Of a DNA stretch of 35,105 nt, positions 32,778 to 35,105 are shown piece by piece (position 1 is the stretch's first letter; each line of letters begins with the position of its first letter). Under the pieces are notes generated by a model. The model saw nothing but the letters and a program-made list of their open reading frames with translations, was not told where the DNA came from and searched no databases. The DNA is taken from positions 1 through 35,105 of the forward strand of contig CACXDM010000114.1 of NCBI GenBank assembly GCA_902766435.1, given 5' to 3'. Source of the stretch: an uncultured Erysipelotrichaceae bacterium (GTDB lineage: Bacteria; Bacillota_I; Bacilli_A; Erysipelotrichales; Erysipelotrichaceae). A program made the position numbers and the translations under genes.

Positions 32778-33133
32778 ACGACTGTAAGGTGAGTTTCATG
32801 AGATTACTGTTGTTCTTTGATCTGCCTGTGGAAACTGGACCGCAAAAACGTAATTACAGACAATTCATAAAATTCCTGAAAACAGAAGGGTATATACGTA
32901 TGCAGTATTCTGTTTATTCAAAGCTCTGTATAAACAGCAATTCTGCGGATACTGCCGCAAAGAAAGCAAGAAGTTCATGCCCGAGTGACGGCGATATCCG
33001 TTTCTTGGTTATTACGGAAGGGCAGTATCAGAAAATTGTAAATGTCAATGACACCTACTCTTTACAGGAAAAAGTAACAAATACAAGCAGAACGATCATA
33101 ATAGGGGGAATGAATAATGAAAGTGGTAAATGA
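32774..33133 (+). CDS. cas2: CRISPR adaptation protein Cas2
   Basis: 119 residues if started at 32774 (ATGA overlap with the cas1 stop), or 111 if started at 32798, where AAGGTGAG gives a better ribosome binding site. The ferredoxin-like fold is clear from MRLLLFFDLPVETGPQKRNY, FIKFLKTEGYIRMQYSVYSK and IRFLVITEGQYQKIV. Type II-A relatives also have several residues before the MRLLLFFD strand, which keeps the earlier start possible. It forms the Cas1-Cas2 integration complex. The 3' end overlaps csn2 by 17 bases. Confidence 0.94.
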   Translation: MNDCKVSFMRLLLFFDLPVETGPQKRNYRQFIKFLKTEGYIRMQYSVYSKLCINSNSADTAAKKARSSCPSDGDIRFLVITEGQYQKIVNVNDTYSLQEKVTNTSRTIIIGGMNNESGK

Positions 33134-33977
33134 CAAAGATGTTTTTGTGTTGCCGGATCACGGATTATTTCTTTTGTCAGATAATATAAACACAGAGAAA
33201 TTGATCGATACACTTACAACATTCTTGGCTCAAAAGAAGAAAACAAAAGGGATTCTGATTGATTGTGAAGGATCAATGATTGATCAAAAGGACTGCAGTT
33301 TCATTCATATCTCAAGGAATGAGAGCGTCAATCAGTACTTTGAATTTAAACCGAAAACCGTATTAAACAACCAGCTGAGTGAATTTGTACTCAATAATGC
33401 CAGACAGTTCCTTTCGCTAGAGAATATACGTTATGAGCTGAATGAATTACTGACAGATCAGGGTATTATCAGATTTGAGAAAATACTGTCTGCTGATACC
33501 GGACTCGATTTGGAACTGACAACCGAAAACTTCGAACTGTCTAAAATACTTCAGTGTTTAAGACTTGAAGCGGATTACTTAACCAGATCACAGAAAATGA
33601 TGATTCTGTATAATCTGCATATCTTTCTGAATCGTAAGAAATTCAGAATTGTATATGTTGACTGTGATGTTGATTCAGAGATGTGCAGCTGGCTTTCAAA
33701 GAAGAAAAGCCTCAACAGTCTGATATTAGTCAATAACGGATCAATTCTTCCACCGATCAAACCGGTTTTCGATGGCTTAATCAAATTGAGTCAATATGAT
33801 TTTGTCGATACATATGAGATCAGTCCTGAGCAAACTAATCTTGTATCCTATTTATTTCATCCTGTTATACAAGCAAATATGGCATTTCAGTCAGAAAAAA
33901 ATATTCAATTCATGAAGAATTTTGAAGATGAAAATACAACTTTTTTTCTGGGATTCACATCAGAATATAACGCGTAA
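33117..33977 (+). CDS. csn2: Csn2-family CRISPR adaptation protein
   Basis: 286 residues; AGGGGG (33103-33108) lies eight bases before the ATG. Its position after cas2 and immediately before the array, plus its segments (LLFLLSDN-like early strand, ILIDCEGSMIDQ, the helical ENIRYELNELLTDQ, KMMILYNLHIFLNRKKFRIVYVDCD and a C-terminal YLFHP), fits Csn2, the toroidal DNA-end-binding protein that defines subtype II-A and is needed for spacer acquisition. It is longer than the roughly 220-residue Streptococcus pyogenes form and shorter than the roughly 350-residue long forms. Identification rests partly on context because the family diverges strongly. Its DNA is AT-rich compared with the host operons. 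Confidence 0.85.
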   Translation: MKVVNDKDVFVLPDHGLFLLSDNINTEKLIDTLTTFLAQKKKTKGILIDCEGSMIDQKDCSFIHISRNESVNQYFEFKPKTVLNNQLSEFVLNNARQFLSLENIRYELNELLTDQGIIRFEKILSADTGLDLELTTENFELSKILQCLRLEADYLTRSQKMMILYNLHIFLNRKKFRIVYVDCDVDSEMCSWLSKKKSLNSLILVNNGSILPPIKPVFDGLIKLSQYDFVDTYEISPEQTNLVSYLFHPVIQANMAFQSEKNIQFMKNFEDENTTFFLGFTSEYNA

Positions 33978-33981
33978 AGCG

Positions 33982-34020
33982 TTTATTTAAGCCATTTTTC
34001 AGCATATAATTGAGGCATCA
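33982..34020 (+). promoter_or_regulatory. Short CRISPR leader with putative array promoter
   Basis: Only 43 bases separate the csn2 stop from the first repeat. They contain TATAAT (34005-34010) with a weak TTTATT 17 bases upstream (33982-33987), which would start transcription near 34017, at the edge of repeat 1. TTGAGG at 34010-34015 repeats the TTGAGG inside the repeat itself and recalls the leader-anchoring TTGAG motif of type II-A arrays, but here six to seven bases lie between it and the repeat. Confidence 0.5.
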
Positions 34021-35105
34021 GTTCTTGAGGATTGGAATTATCCGTATTATTTGCACAGCAGTTCACGTTTCGTTTCTGGCACTTCAGTTCTTGAGGATTG
34101 GAATTATCCGTATTATTTGCACGTATACGGCGGGCTTGAATGGTTATTACCGTTCTTGAGGATTGGAATTATCCGTATTATTTGCACAGCTGAAGTGGAA
34201 TGTGCGTTAACTGAACTAGTTCTTGAGGATTGGAATTATCCGTATTATTTGCACGTAAACAGATATTGAAAAGAGGCTTTACGAGTTCTTGAGGATTGGA
34301 ATTATCCGTATTATTTGCACGGTGTTCAAAATCATCAGAGAGCGCACAGGGTTCTTGAGGATTGGAATTATCCGTATTATTTGCACGCGTAAGTCCGATG
34401 TTCTGTTCCTGCCTTGTTCTTGAGGATTGGAATTATCCGTATTATTTGCACCACAACATTGAGACAAAGACAGATGTCAAAGTTCTTGAGGATTGGAATT
34501 ATCCGTATTATTTGCACGGGCTACGATGCAGTGATCATCGACCCGCTGTTCTTGAGGATTGGAATTATCCGTATTATTTGCACTTCCCAGCGGGAATACC
34601 GTATGCGAGAGAAGTTCTTGAGGATTGGAATTATCCGTATTATTTGCACAAGATCTCACGATGTGATCATCGGGAATGGTTCTTGAGGATTGGAATTATC
34701 CGTATTATTTGCACAGAAACTCCTGAGAAGAAGTCCAAGTATGGTTCTTGAGGATTGGAATTATCCGTATTATTTGCACCAATCAGCAGAATCAGACACA
34801 GGCTACTAGTTCTTGAGGATTGGAATTATCCGTATTATTTGCACATCAGCACTTACGGAGGGCAGACTAAACGGTTCTTGAGGATTGGAATTATCCGTAT
34901 TATTTGCACATGCTCTCGCTCATATAGCCTCACATCCCGTTCTTGAGGATTGGAATTATCCGTATTATTTGCACTTTGCCGTTGCAAATGATTACCACAC
35001 CATCGTTCTTGAGGATTGGAATTATCCGTATTATTTGCACAACGATGACCGGTTCGATCCAGAAACTAAGTTCTTGAGGATTGGAATTATCCGTATTATT
35101 TGCAC
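34021..35105 (+). CRISPR. Type II-A CRISPR array, 17 repeats and 16 spacers visible
   Basis: The 36-base repeat begins GTTCTTGAGGATTGG and ends TATTATTTGCAC. All 17 copies are identical. Repeat starts: 34021, 34087, 34152, 34219, 34285, 34351, 34416, 34482, 34548, 34614, 34679, 34744, 34809, 34874, 34939, 35005, 35070. Spacers are 29-31 bases. The window ends on the last base of repeat 17, so the true end of the array and any degenerate terminal repeat are not visible. Orientation is set by the tracrRNA, whose anti-repeat matches crRNAs transcribed on the plus strand, and by the adjacent csn2-side leader. No two spacers are identical. Apparent open frames through the array are artefacts of the repeat. 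Confidence 0.99.

Noticed and set aside
34051..34946. Several open frames across the CRISPR array, with recurring LEDWNYPYYLH or LRIGIIRIICT peptides
   Set aside because: They are translations of the identical repeats, not genes.
34057..35069. Most spacers can be read as an open frame in the sense direction
   Set aside because: A 30-base sequence is open in at least one of three frames in the great majority of random cases, so this says nothing about origin.

Overview
The window reads as chromosomal DNA of a low-to-mid GC Bacillota. Supporting signs are strong GGAGG-type ribosome binding sites, a T-box leader on pheST, an LtaS-type lipoteichoic acid synthase, ComFA/ComFC, a YtrA-type GntR/ABC operon and a type II-A CRISPR locus with csn2. 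An Erysipelotrichia-like host is my best guess, but this is inference and rests on no database match.

Positions 1-25,300 are mostly core genes in short plus-strand operons. In order: an SSB whose stop overlaps the start of a large SpaA/Cna-B surface protein; a Phe T-box followed by pheS-pheT; an EF-G/TetM-like GTPase fused to a Rae1/YacP-type NYN endonuclease domain, then ispD and a ferredoxin-type aldo/keto reductase; an autoregulated-looking GntR-ABC-permease operon with a 13-bp inverted repeat over its promoter; comFA-comFC; secA-prfB (with the programmed +1 frameshift)-rluA-like; a convergent minus-strand ltaS-like gene; and a tightly overlapping HAD-bcp-yaaA-HAD operon. Then come a small membrane protein, a WG-repeat/SH3 lipoprotein (25,308-26,645) and an unrecognised cytoplasmic protein (26,791-27,483).

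Positions 27,763-35,105 hold a complete-looking type II-A CRISPR-Cas system: cas9 (1,337 aa, all nuclease motifs intact), a tracrRNA between cas9 and cas1, cas1, cas2, csn2, and an array of 17 identical 36-bp repeats that runs to the last base of the window. The tracrRNA was located by complementarity: its anti-repeat pairs with repeat positions 9-35 at 26 of 27 bases, then has a GA/GCGA bulge and a six-base lower stem. Its -10 box overlaps the cas9 stop codon and its terminator ends 8 bases before the cas1 start, so the RNA gene sits as a switch between the effector and adaptation halves of the locus. The 3' end of cas9 and the cas1-cas2-csn2 genes look more AT-rich than the host operons, consistent with acquisition or recombination.

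The two items I would follow first are the GTPase-NYN fusion at 7,483-9,972, which physically joins a ribosome A-site-binding GTPase to an A-site mRNA endonuclease-like domain, and the tracrRNA placement with its consequences for control of cas9 and cas1.
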